NCBI RefSeq assembly: GCF_003259435.1
Contig: NZ_QLMA01000004.1
Location: 682,001 to 746,000, forward strand
DNA from: Chitinophaga dinghuensis
GTDB lineage: Bacteria > Bacteroidota > Bacteroidia > Chitinophagales > Chitinophagaceae
Direction of reading: 5' to 3'
Length of the DNA: 64,000 nucleotides
In this document: piece by piece, positions 9,461 through 17,945 of the stretch
Numbering within the stretch: the first letter of the stretch is position 1
Layout of the letters: every line of letters begins with the position of its first letter
The notes under the pieces: generated by a model
What the model was told of the DNA's origin: nothing
What the model saw: only the letters and a program-made list of their open reading frames with translations
The model's database searches: none
Translations under genes and position numbers: made by a program

Positions 9461-10411
9461 ATGTCAGACCAAAATGCACAGCCCCTTTATACCATCCTTG
9501 GTGCAGGAGGCATCATCTCTAATGAACTCACTAATCACCTGGCCGCTAATGGCCACCGGGTGCGACTTGTAAGCCGGAATCCGGTATCCTATGCGGGTAT
9601 CACGGAGCTTGTTGCTGCTGATATTACCAATGAGCAGCAAACGATGACAGCAGTAAAAGGCTCAGATTATGTAATCCTTTGTGCAGGGCTCAAATATGAT
9701 ATTAAAGTTTGGTCTGTAGCCTGGCCCGCTATCATGAATAACGTGATTCGTGCCTGTAAAGAGGCAGGCGCCAAACTGCTCTTTTTCGATAACGTATATT
9801 CGTATGGGTTAGTAGACGGTCCTATGGTGGAAACCACCCCTTACAATCCTTCCAGTAAGAAAGGAGAGGTAAGAGCCCGCATCGCCCGTCAGTTGCAGGA
9901 CGAAATGCAGGCAGGCCACATCACCGCTACCATTGCACGGGCAGCCGATTTCTACGGACCCAAAGCGGATAAAACCGGCTTCCTGAATATCCTCATCCTG
10001 GATAAATTTAAAACAAAGAGCAGCGCGATGTGGATAGGTAAGGATGATTTGCCCCACAGTTATACGTATACGCCAGATGCTGGAAAAGGGCTCTATCGCC
10101 TCCTCCTGGATGCAAACAGCTGGAACCAGGTATGGCATCTCCCTACAGCTTCTCCTGCACCTACCGGCAAAGAGTACGTACAGATGTTTGCGGATGCTAT
10201 GGGCGTAAAAGCCAGACATATGAACCTGAATAAATTCATGCTTACCTTGACAGGCCTCTTCGATAGTAATATTCGGGAGATGGTGGAAATGCTTTATCAG
10301 AACAATTATCCATATCAACTCAATTCCGATAAATTTGAAAAATATTTTCAGCTCGCGCCAACGCCCTACCTGCAAGGGATTCAGGAGACAGTTGCGGCCT
10401 TAAAAAGATAG
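9461..10411 (+). CDS. NAD-dependent epimerase/dehydratase family protein
   Basis: A 316-aa cytoplasmic extended-SDR protein. The N-terminus has the nucleotide-binding motif TILGAGGIISNEL near residue 10, and FFDNVYSYG near residue 108 sits where the catalytic Ser/Tyr region of the family is found. Asp-Phe-Tyr-Gly (ADFYGP) near 164 is also typical. I placed the start at ATG 9461 because the frame extending upstream lies inside treA. Its substrate is unknown. Confidence 0.75.
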   Translation: MSDQNAQPLYTILGAGGIISNELTNHLAANGHRVRLVSRNPVSYAGITELVAADITNEQQTMTAVKGSDYVILCAGLKYDIKVWSVAWPAIMNNVIRACKEAGAKLLFFDNVYSYGLVDGPMVETTPYNPSSKKGEVRARIARQLQDEMQAGHITATIARAADFYGPKADKTGFLNILILDKFKTKSSAMWIGKDDLPHSYTYTPDAGKGLYRLLLDANSWNQVWHLPTASPAPTGKEYVQMFADAMGVKARHMNLNKFMLTLTGLFDSNIREMVEMLYQNNYPYQLNSDKFEKYFQLAPTPYLQGIQETVAALKR

Positions 10412-10438
10412 TAGTCTACAAAAATGGTAGGAAATAAA

Positions 10439-10469
10439 TTTGGCGAATTGAATTTCCGCTGTATCTTTG
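10439..10469 (+). promoter_or_regulatory. Bacteroidota-type promoter of the SAM riboswitch transcript
   Basis: TTTG at 10439-10442, then exactly 19 bases, then TATCTTTG at 10462-10469. This matches the Bacteroidota housekeeping consensus TTTG-N19-TAnnTTTG. Transcription would start near 10475, about 15 bases before the riboswitch helix P1. Confidence 0.75.
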
Positions 10470-10489
10470 CATCAGTTCTTACATAGTTG

Positions 10490-10592
10490 CTTATCAAGAA
10501 AGGAGTAGGGAAATGGCCCGATGATACCTTAGCAACCTTCACCACCAGTGAAAGGTGCTGCATCCATCCTCGCCGCGGCGAGGGAAGATAAG
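10490..10592 (+). ncRNA. SAM-I (S-box) riboswitch
   Basis: The closing P1 strands CTTATC (10490-10495) and GATAAG (10587-10592) are complementary. Between them are the S-box landmarks: AAGGAGTAGGGAAA-TGGCCC, GATGATACC, TTAGCAACC and GGTGCT followed by a GC-rich P4-like hairpin (ctcgccgcggcgag). Position before a cystathionine gamma-synthase gene and before an intrinsic terminator fits SAM-dependent control: with SAM bound the terminator forms and methionine synthesis is turned down. The aptamer calls well by eye; the switching mechanism is inferred. Confidence 0.93.
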
Positions 10593-10640
10593 TCAGATAC
10601 CAGTTTTATTGCGAATTCTTCGGAATCAACATATTTAAAA

Positions 10641-10668
10641 CTCATCTGGCTGCCAGATGAGTTTTTTT
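10641..10668 (+). terminator. Intrinsic terminator, likely riboswitch expression platform
   Basis: CTCATCTGGC pairs with GCCAGATGAG across a short centre and is followed by a run of seven T. It lies 48 bases after the SAM aptamer and about 100 bases before the cystathionine gamma-synthase start, so it is probably the conditional terminator. Confidence 0.8.
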
Positions 10669-10764
10669 ATTGCTATCACGCAATAGAATACCCACCTGTC
10701 TGCCCACCTCACTTGATAGTACCACTGCAGGAACCCATTTCATCATCATTAAAATTATTTATCC

Positions 10765-11937
10765 ATGAGTACTATCACACAACTGATTCATTCTATTCCC
10801 GTAGATCCTCAAACCGGCGCTATTGCGGTTCCTATTTATCAGACATCTACTTTTGTACAGGAAGCTCCTGGCGTCAACAAAGGATATGATTATGCCCGTT
10901 CCAATAATCCAACCAGGGAAATAGCAGAGAAAATAATAGCAGGACTGGAAGGAGGAGCAGGCGCATCGGCGTTTTCGAGCGGACTCGCAGCCATAGATGC
11001 AGTGGTAAAATTGCTGCAATCCGGCGATGAAATCCTGGCAGTAGACGATATCTACGGAGGTGCGTTCCGGTTATTCGATAAAGTGTACAAAAAGTTTGGT
11101 ATCCATGTCAATTATATCGATACCAGCGATATTGAAACGGTCTTTCATGCTATCACACCCGCCACGAAGCTGATCTGGCTGGAAACGCCTACCAATCCCA
11201 CTTTGAAGATCTCTGATATTGCAGCCATAGCCAGTATCGCGAAAGCAAATAATATTTTATTGTGTGTAGACAACACTTTTGCGTCGCCGGTATTACAACA
11301 ACCAATAGCGTTGGGCGCTGATCTGGTGGTTCATAGCGCTACGAAGTATCTAGGTGGTCACTCTGATCTCATTGCTGGTGTTGTTATCAGTAAAACCCCG
11401 GAGCTGGCACAGGAAATCAAATTCTACCAGAATGCCTGTGGGGCCGTGTTATCGCCATTCGATTCCTTCCTCTTGATTCGTGGCATCGAAACGTTGCCAT
11501 TGCGTATCCGTCAGCATAATCAGAATGCGCAGCAAATTGCAGCCTATCTCGAACAACATCCGGCAGTGGATAAAGTATATTATCCGGGATTAGCTTCCCA
11601 TCCGGGACATGAGCTGGCAAAGCGCCAGAGTAAAGGATTTGGAGGAATCATTTCTTTTACCCTGAAAGATGACGCTACGGCAGCAGCTACCGCGTTTGTC
11701 ACTGCTACTAAATATTTCAAACTGGCAGAGAGCTTAGGCGGCATTAAGAGTTTGTTGTGTCATCCTGCGGCAATGACGCATAAATCCATCCCTGATGAAA
11801 AGAGAAGAGCGGCAGGCGTCAGCGATAGTCTGATCCGTTTGTCGGTAGGACTGGAAGACGCAGAGGATCTGTTGGCCGACCTGGAACAGGCGTTCGCCCA
11901 ACAACCTGTTCCCGCAAAAGTAACAGCAGCTGTATAA
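10765..11937 (+). CDS. metB: Cystathionine gamma-synthase-like PLP enzyme (Cys/Met metabolism family)
   Basis: A 390-aa cytoplasmic enzyme of the Cys/Met metabolism PLP family. The PLP-binding lysine is Lys194 in the motif HSATKYLGGHSD; other family marks are the YARSNNPTRE segment, FSSGLAAIDAV and the C-terminal LIRLSVGLEDAEDL. The usual reaction is condensation of an activated homoserine with cysteine to cystathionine; lyase or sulfhydrylase activities are alternatives that cannot be separated by these motifs. Control by the upstream SAM-I riboswitch favours a biosynthetic methionine role. Confidence 0.85.
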   Translation: MSTITQLIHSIPVDPQTGAIAVPIYQTSTFVQEAPGVNKGYDYARSNNPTREIAEKIIAGLEGGAGASAFSSGLAAIDAVVKLLQSGDEILAVDDIYGGAFRLFDKVYKKFGIHVNYIDTSDIETVFHAITPATKLIWLETPTNPTLKISDIAAIASIAKANNILLCVDNTFASPVLQQPIALGADLVVHSATKYLGGHSDLIAGVVISKTPELAQEIKFYQNACGAVLSPFDSFLLIRGIETLPLRIRQHNQNAQQIAAYLEQHPAVDKVYYPGLASHPGHELAKRQSKGFGGIISFTLKDDATAAATAFVTATKYFKLAESLGGIKSLLCHPAAMTHKSIPDEKRRAAGVSDSLIRLSVGLEDAEDLLADLEQAFAQQPVPAKVTAAV

Positions 11938-11941
11938 ACGT

Positions 11942-13153
11942 TTATTCGGTTTGTAAATGACCTTTCATGAACCGGGTAGTCAGCATGGCAGCCACATTAT
12001 CGCCGGTGGCATTCAGTATAGTGGCCAACGGGTCTACCAACGTACCAATAATCATCAGGGGAGGGAGCGCTTCTACCGGGAACCCATATACGCTCATTAC
12101 GAGCAGTTCGCCTACATAGCCTCCGTTAGGAATGCCTCCTTCCACGATGCTGGCAATAACGGTCACGCCCAATGCCAGCATGATGGTTTGAGGATTGTCG
12201 AATCCTTTACCATACATCCCGAAGACTACCGCCATTTTCACAATAGAACTTATACTGGAGCCGTCTTTATGAAGAGTAGCGCCCAGCGGTATCACCACGC
12301 TGGATATATCGTTGGGAACGCCCATGCGGGGCGCCGCTTCCAGGTTGGCGGGAATGGTGGCAATACTGCTACCCGTTCCCACGGCGGTCAGCGTAGGAAT
12401 AATATTGTTTTTCCAGAAGAGTTTTACCCCACGGACACCGCCGGCAATAAAAGCATAACCACTAAACCCAACCAGGAAATAAACGATGCCAAAGCCATAG
12501 TAAATAGCCATGGAATGGGCGTAGGTACCAAACAATTTTGGACCCAGCGTGCCCACCTGGCAGGCGAAATAAGCCCCCAAACCTATTGGCCCGGCTTTCA
12601 TGATGAGATGTAATACCTGTTTCATCACCTCATTACCGGAATAAAGAAAATTACGGAAACCAGCTCCAGCAGCGCCTGCTCTCATCGCCGCAAAACCGAC
12701 TATCACCGAGAAGATGATAAAAGGCAGCATATTCTTCCTGGATAAGAGGGTATAAAATTCATCGACCGTCAGTAGTCGCGTTAGCTGCTGACCAACATTA
12801 CCGGGATTGCTGATATCCCCGGCATCATGCGATAATATCACCTGTTGATGAATAGGAAATATCCATACACAAACGATGGTCAGGAAAGCGGCAATTAATA
12901 AAGTAGATAAGAATACCAGAGACATAGTTCCGAGTATACGGCCTAGCTTCCGGCCAGCATCCACCTGGGCAATAGCATTTGAAATGGCAAAAAATACCAG
13001 TGGTATAATAGCAGTAAAGAGTAAATTTAGGAAGATATCGCCAACAGGCTGGATAACAGTAACGCGGCTTCCCAGTATCAAACCCGCTATGCTACCGGCA
13101 ATGATACCTCCCAAAAGCCATAGCACACTGCTGTAATTCTTTATAAATCCCAT
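11942..13153 (-). CDS. Dicarboxylate/amino acid:cation symporter (DAACS family)
   Basis: A 403-aa inner-membrane transporter with about eight hydrophobic helices and the two re-entrant regions of the GltPh fold. Visible signatures are GTGSSIATIPANLEAA (the serine-rich hairpin HP1) near 260 and a NATGDNVAAML segment near 383 which carries the N-x-x-x-D substrate-binding residues. It would import acidic amino acids or C4-dicarboxylates with sodium or protons. It ends 4 bases from the convergent cystathionine gamma-synthase stop. Confidence 0.87.
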   Translation of the reverse strand: MGFIKNYSSVLWLLGGIIAGSIAGLILGSRVTVIQPVGDIFLNLLFTAIIPLVFFAISNAIAQVDAGRKLGRILGTMSLVFLSTLLIAAFLTIVCVWIFPIHQQVILSHDAGDISNPGNVGQQLTRLLTVDEFYTLLSRKNMLPFIIFSVIVGFAAMRAGAAGAGFRNFLYSGNEVMKQVLHLIMKAGPIGLGAYFACQVGTLGPKLFGTYAHSMAIYYGFGIVYFLVGFSGYAFIAGGVRGVKLFWKNNIIPTLTAVGTGSSIATIPANLEAAPRMGVPNDISSVVIPLGATLHKDGSSISSIVKMAVVFGMYGKGFDNPQTIMLALGVTVIASIVEGGIPNGGYVGELLVMSVYGFPVEALPPLMIIGTLVDPLATILNATGDNVAAMLTTRFMKGHLQTE

Positions 13154-13238
13154 ACAGGAAAATTTTCTTAATACAATTTATGCCGGAATTCTCAATTATG
13201 ATGACTATTTTTATCGCCACGTTAGCATATACTGAACA

Positions 13239-16200
13239 ATGAAAAGAATCTCCTTTAAGTCCCTGCTGGGAGGGGCCGCACTGACGGTACTCCTGAGCAT
13301 GGCCGTTACCCACGCGGATGCACAATACCGCCTGCGCTTCAATGGAGCCAGCAATTTTGTGGAACTGAACGGCAAAGACCTCAAGCCGCCTTATACGGTG
13401 GAATGCCTCGTCAGTCGTAATAAAGTCAGCACCTATTCTTCACTGCTTACCAGCAGCGATTATGAAAGCGGCATCCGACTGGAACAATACAACAATACCA
13501 ACAAAATCGGGCTTACCAGGAAAGGTAAATTTGATGTACTGTTTAATTATGAGCTGCCGGTTGGTAAACTCACGCATATCGCCCTGGTAGCGGATAGCAT
13601 GCAAACCTCCCTTTATGTAGACGGTAAGTTCATTCAGACGATCGATAAAAGTATTCCCCTGCCGCTCGCGCAGATAGGCCTGGATGCAGATGGTTTCGGT
13701 ACCCTCAATGCCACCGTTGATGAGATGCGTATGTGGGATAAAGAGTTGTCGGCCGCCACTATAGCACGTCTGGCCTTTAAAGAAGTGACCGATAAAGATC
13801 CGGAATACAATCACTTGTTGCACTATTATAAGTTCGATGAAGGTAGTGGCAATGTGGTAAAGGATTCGAAAGGCACGCTGAATGGAAAGATTTTCCTGGC
13901 AAACTATGAAAAAGTGTATCCACTGGATATCGCTATTACCAATGTGGTTACTCCACAGAATGGCCGTGATGCCTTCTCTGCAAATGAACCTATTACCATT
14001 CGCGTTACAAACCTGGGCACGCAGGAAGTAAACAAGGATGTGACGGTTACTTACTCCGTTGGTACCGGTACTGCGGAAAAGCGTATCAGTATTCCGTTTG
14101 GAGCCGCGCCGCTTCCGCCATATGCCTTTAGAGATGTATTGCTGGAAAAAGCAGATCTGCATAGTAAAGGGATCTGGAAGCTGGATGCTAAAGTATTATT
14201 ACCGGGAGACGAGAATCCCTCCAACAATCAACTCTCCACGCATCTCCTGTTGAAGAAAGTACCATTGACAAATGCCCTCAAAATGCAACAGTTGCCTGGG
14301 CAGGTGTTGTTTACCTTAGGGAATGCTATGGTGAAACTGCAATGGCTGCAACCGGATGTATACCGACTGCAAGTGAGTCCTGACGGTAAGTTTGAAGATG
14401 CCATGGAAAATGGTATTGTGGTATGGAATGGCGATAAGGCAGTACCTTATAAGATCACTGAGTTAAAGAACTACTATGATATCTCTACTTCAGCATTAAA
14501 GATGCTGATAGAAAAATCACCTTTTCGTATATCCGTTTACGATAAATCAGGCGCGCTTGTCTATGAACAAAAAGAGCCTATCAGCTTAGGTGAGCAGGCA
14601 ACAGAGTACCTGGGGCGCAGAGACAAAGATTACTATTATGGCGGTGGTATGCAGAATGGTAATTTCTCACATCGCGACAGTATCATTCCTATCCGTAATA
14701 ATTTCGGTAACTGGGGCGCCAATACTACTTCCAACCCCGCGCCATTCTTCGTGAGTACCGCTGGTTATGGCATCTTCCGCAATACCTTCAACAAAGGTGA
14801 ATATGCTTTCCGCGATACTGTAAAACTGGAGCATGAAGGGTACGAATTTGATGCTTACTATTTCTATGGACCAAGTATCAAAAAGGTACTGGAAGCGTAT
14901 ACCCATGTAACGGGACGTCCGTTTATGGTACCACGTTGGGGCCTTGAATTCGGAGATGCCGATTGCTACAATAAGAAGGGGGTGACTGGTGATGTAATCA
15001 GTAAAGTAGCCCGCGTATACCGCGAAAAAGATATGCCAGGCGGCTGGATACTGCCTAACGATGGCTATGGTTGTGGCTATCAGGGACTGGATACGGTAGT
15101 GAAAAGTCTGCATAAACTGGGCTTCTACACCGGCTTGTGGACCGAGAACGGCGTGGAAAAAATCAAAGATGAAGTAGGTCGGATCGGTACGCGTTGTATG
15201 AAGCTGGATGTTGCCTGGGTAGGTCCGGGTTACAAATGGGGCCTGGATGGGAACCGTGCCGCTTTCCAGGGCATTGAGAACAATGCAGATGCCCGTGGTT
15301 TCATCTGGTGCGTAGCCGGCTGGGCGGGTACACAACGTTATGCTACCGTATGGAGTGGCGACCAGAGCGGAAACTGGGAATATATCCGTTTCCATATTCC
15401 TACTGTAATTGGTAGCGGACTCTCCGGCTTCAACTATGCCACCGGCGATGTAGATGGCATCTTCCGTGGAAGCGCCAAAACGTATGTACGCGACATGCAA
15501 TGGAAAGCATTTACGCCGGTATACATGGCTATCAGCGGTTGGGCGAAAGAGAATAAACAACCGTGGACTTACGGTGAACCCTATACGAGTATTAACCGCA
15601 AATTCATGAAGTTGAAAATGCGCCTGACGCCGTATATGTATTCCTATTGCCGTGAAGCCTATGAAAACGGTACCCCGGTTTGCAGGGCCATGGTACTGGA
15701 ATATCCGAAAGACAGCACCACCTGGGGGCGTTCCACTCAGTATCAGTTTATGAGTGGCGAATACCTGTTGGTAGCGCCAGTTTATAAGGATGAAGAAAAA
15801 CGCGACAGTATTTATCTGCCTGCAGGTACCTGGACCGACTACGAAAATGGCGATACCTATTCCGGTGGCCAGTGGCTGCAAAATTTTGCAGCTCCGCTGG
15901 AGAAACTGCCGTTGTTCGTAAAGGAGGGCGCTATCATTCCTAAGTACCCTGAAATGCTGTATGACAGGGAGAAGCCGAAAGATACCCTCACCCTGGAGAT
16001 CTATCCGGGCGCTGATGGTCATTTCAAATTATATGAAGATGATGGCGCTACGCTGGCCTACAAGAAAAGCAACGCCTTCGCCTATACGAATATCACTTCC
16101 AAATATGTTGGAGCTAAAACCACTGTAGTAATAGGCGCCACCAGTGGCAAGTACAATGGTCAACTGGAGAAACGCAGTGTGAAACTGGAAGTATTCCGTC

Positions 16201-16340
16201 AGCAAAAGCCTAAAAAGGTAACGCTGAACGGGAAAGTGATCAGCAGCTGGACCTGGCAGCCAGGCTATAAGAAAGGTTGTGTAATGATAGACGCTGGCAT
16301 AGCGGATATCCGTAAGGCACAACAGTTGGTGATCGAATAA
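13239..16340 (+). CDS. Secreted GH31 glycoside hydrolase with N-terminal LamG-like and CARDB-like domains
   Basis: A 1033-aa secreted protein. Residues 1-28 are a signal peptide; about 30-225 form a LamG/concanavalin-like domain (YTVECLVS, LYVDGK, DEMRMWDKELSA); about 230-340 look like a CARDB-type beta domain (ITIRVTNLGTQEV). The GH31 part follows, with WGLEFGD near 567, proposed nucleophile Asp657 in KLDVAW and proposed acid/base Asp708 in WSGDQSGNW, then the C-terminal beta domains. GH31 enzymes cleave alpha-glucosides, alpha-xylosides or alpha-galactosides; which applies here is not visible. It is monocistronic with a clear terminator downstream. Confidence 0.88.
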   Translation: MKRISFKSLLGGAALTVLLSMAVTHADAQYRLRFNGASNFVELNGKDLKPPYTVECLVSRNKVSTYSSLLTSSDYESGIRLEQYNNTNKIGLTRKGKFDVLFNYELPVGKLTHIALVADSMQTSLYVDGKFIQTIDKSIPLPLAQIGLDADGFGTLNATVDEMRMWDKELSAATIARLAFKEVTDKDPEYNHLLHYYKFDEGSGNVVKDSKGTLNGKIFLANYEKVYPLDIAITNVVTPQNGRDAFSANEPITIRVTNLGTQEVNKDVTVTYSVGTGTAEKRISIPFGAAPLPPYAFRDVLLEKADLHSKGIWKLDAKVLLPGDENPSNNQLSTHLLLKKVPLTNALKMQQLPGQVLFTLGNAMVKLQWLQPDVYRLQVSPDGKFEDAMENGIVVWNGDKAVPYKITELKNYYDISTSALKMLIEKSPFRISVYDKSGALVYEQKEPISLGEQATEYLGRRDKDYYYGGGMQNGNFSHRDSIIPIRNNFGNWGANTTSNPAPFFVSTAGYGIFRNTFNKGEYAFRDTVKLEHEGYEFDAYYFYGPSIKKVLEAYTHVTGRPFMVPRWGLEFGDADCYNKKGVTGDVISKVARVYREKDMPGGWILPNDGYGCGYQGLDTVVKSLHKLGFYTGLWTENGVEKIKDEVGRIGTRCMKLDVAWVGPGYKWGLDGNRAAFQGIENNADARGFIWCVAGWAGTQRYATVWSGDQSGNWEYIRFHIPTVIGSGLSGFNYATGDVDGIFRGSAKTYVRDMQWKAFTPVYMAISGWAKENKQPWTYGEPYTSINRKFMKLKMRLTPYMYSYCREAYENGTPVCRAMVLEYPKDSTTWGRSTQYQFMSGEYLLVAPVYKDEEKRDSIYLPAGTWTDYENGDTYSGGQWLQNFAAPLEKLPLFVKEGAIIPKYPEMLYDREKPKDTLTLEIYPGADGHFKLYEDDGATLAYKKSNAFAYTNITSKYVGAKTTVVIGATSGKYNGQLEKRSVKLEVFRQQKPKKVTLNGKVISSWTWQPGYKKGCVMIDAGIADIRKAQQLVIE

Positions 16341-16369
16341 AATTTTTCCGCATCCATCCATTCAACTCC

Positions 16370-16400
16370 GGCTGACAGCTGCAAGGCTGTCAGCCTTTTT
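16370..16400 (+). terminator. Terminator of the GH31 gene
   Basis: Perfect 10-bp arms GGCTGACAGC / GCTGTCAGCC with a 6-base loop, followed by five T, 30 bases after the GH31 stop. Confidence 0.85.
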
Positions 16401-16457
16401 ATTGTAATGAACTTTTCTTTTCGCCGGGTGTTTTAGTAAAGCAAATGATTGTCGCAC

Positions 16458-16796
16458 ATGAAAACGCTGTTCCTTTGTTTGTTCCTGATAGCTGCATTTG
16501 CGTTTATCCGCCCACCGCAGGAGAATTATACTGTAGGAGAGGTATTGCGAAAGGCAAGACAGCTGGACCGGGACAGTTCCACCGTCCGACTCACCGGCTA
16601 TTTTACGCGGAAGCTGTCAAAAGGATGGTATCAGTTTGCAGATCGTACTGCAGAGATCAAAGTGTATGTAGACGACAAGTATCTCCCTAGCAAACCATTG
16701 GACGACAGAATTTCCATGATTTTATATGCGTCGGTAGAGTACGAGCAGAATAAGCCTGTCACCCTCAAGGCCAACAAGCTTATCACAGAAGAATAG
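16458..16796 (+). CDS. Small secreted BOF-like (YgiW/YdeI-type OB-fold) protein
   Basis: A 112-aa protein with an N-terminal signal peptide (to about residue 17). The rest reads like the bacterial OB-fold family: VRLTGYFTRKL, then GWYQFADRTAEIKVYVDDKYLP, then a final strand PVTLKANKL. Family members are periplasmic proteins associated with stress tolerance; the ligand is unknown. ATG 16458 is used rather than the upstream TTG. It converges on the TauE/SafE gene with 8 bases between stops. Confidence 0.65.
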   Translation: MKTLFLCLFLIAAFAFIRPPQENYTVGEVLRKARQLDRDSSTVRLTGYFTRKLSKGWYQFADRTAEIKVYVDDKYLPSKPLDDRISMILYASVEYEQNKPVTLKANKLITEE

Positions 16797-16804
16797 GTGT
16801 GTAT

Positions 16805-17770
16805 TTACAGCACTTTCACTGCGAATCCGTAAATACTTTTTATACTTGCCAATATTACAATCACGGCAACGGCGATCATAATTGTTTTAGCGGAGATTTT
16901 ATTGGAAACTCTGGCTGCGATAGGAGAGGCCAGCGCGCTGCCAATAACCAGCCCCATCACCGCATCCCAGTGCACATGAGAAAGCACTGTTACGAAGGTC
17001 AGAGAGCTCAGCATAGCAATAAAGAAGCGGCAAAGTTTAACGGTTCCCAGGGAAAAGCGGGGATGCCTGCCGCCGGCAATCAGCGAAGAGAGTACAATAG
17101 AACCCCATCCGCCACCGCCAATGGCGTCAATAAAGCCTCCAAAGAAGCCAAGGATACCGATTTTCTTAATTTTTTTATGTTGATGCGCTTTTTTATTGCG
17201 CACCTCAATCGCTCTTTTCAGGATGATACTACCCAGAATCAGGGTGTACAGCGAAACAACAGGTTTCGTATAGGTAGCATAATGTTCCAGGGAAGACAAG
17301 AGGTACGCGCCAATCACGGCCCCGGTAATACCCGGAATGATGAGCATTTTAAAGAGTTTCTTATTGATATTCCCCATCTTGAAGTGCATCCAGCCTGCGA
17401 TCCCGTTACTGAGGATTTCAGAAATATGGACAGCCGTACTGGCGGAAGCCGGCGGAATACCCATGGACAGTGAGAAAGTAGTGGAAGTGATGCCATAAGA
17501 CATGCCAATGGCGCCGTCTATCATGGCAAATATAAATCCTGCAATGAGAAAATAATAAAAAGTGGCGGGGATATCTTCTACATACTGTTGGAAGTTGGGC
17601 GTATGCCACCAGATGAAGGTCAGGGTAATTCCAAGGAAGAGCACCGCAGCCGTCCACCAGAGCAGACGCTTTCCCGATGGGGAGCCTTTGGCAGGCAAAA
17701 CTGTTTCCTGTGGCGGAACAGGGGTTGTTTTAGCAGTGGTAGGGGCGGCTGATGGTATGACTTTCTCCAT
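16805..17770 (-). CDS. TauE/SafE family membrane permease
   Basis: A 321-aa inner-membrane protein. After a roughly 45-residue proline/threonine-rich cytoplasmic N-terminus there are about eight hydrophobic helices. The two internal repeats typical of the family are visible as GAIGMSYGITSTTF and GGFIDAIGGGGWGS. These transporters export sulfite, sulfoacetate or related organosulfur anions; the substrate here is not identified by context. Confidence 0.85.
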   Translation of the reverse strand: MEKVIPSAAPTTAKTTPVPPQETVLPAKGSPSGKRLLWWTAAVLFLGITLTFIWWHTPNFQQYVEDIPATFYYFLIAGFIFAMIDGAIGMSYGITSTTFSLSMGIPPASASTAVHISEILSNGIAGWMHFKMGNINKKLFKMLIIPGITGAVIGAYLLSSLEHYATYTKPVVSLYTLILGSIILKRAIEVRNKKAHQHKKIKKIGILGFFGGFIDAIGGGGWGSIVLSSLIAGGRHPRFSLGTVKLCRFFIAMLSSLTFVTVLSHVHWDAVMGLVIGSALASPIAARVSNKISAKTIMIAVAVIVILASIKSIYGFAVKVL

Positions 17771-17911
17771 GTATATATCCTGTCAATTTCTTCACAAAAT
17801 ACACAAACTCTATGAAAATAGTAGACTAATTGAAAAAAATTCCGGAAGATAGTTTTGGGGAGTGGGAAAGGACCTGGTAAAAATACCTTAACGTATAAGA
17901 ATTCTTTAGCC

Positions 17912-17919
17912 TATATTTG
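17912..17919 (+). promoter_or_regulatory. Candidate -7 box before the CNNM/CorC gene
   Basis: TATATTTG fits TAnnTTTG and sits 26 bases before the ATG at 17946. At the expected -33 spacing there is no clear TTTG, so only half of the promoter consensus is supported. Confidence 0.4.
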
Positions 17920-17945
17920 GGGTTGCGAACCAATTTTCCCACATA

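Noticed and set aside
14667..16022. 451-residue open frame antisense to the GH31 gene
   Set aside because: It is a shadow of a strongly coding gene; its composition shows no known motif and no promoter or start context.
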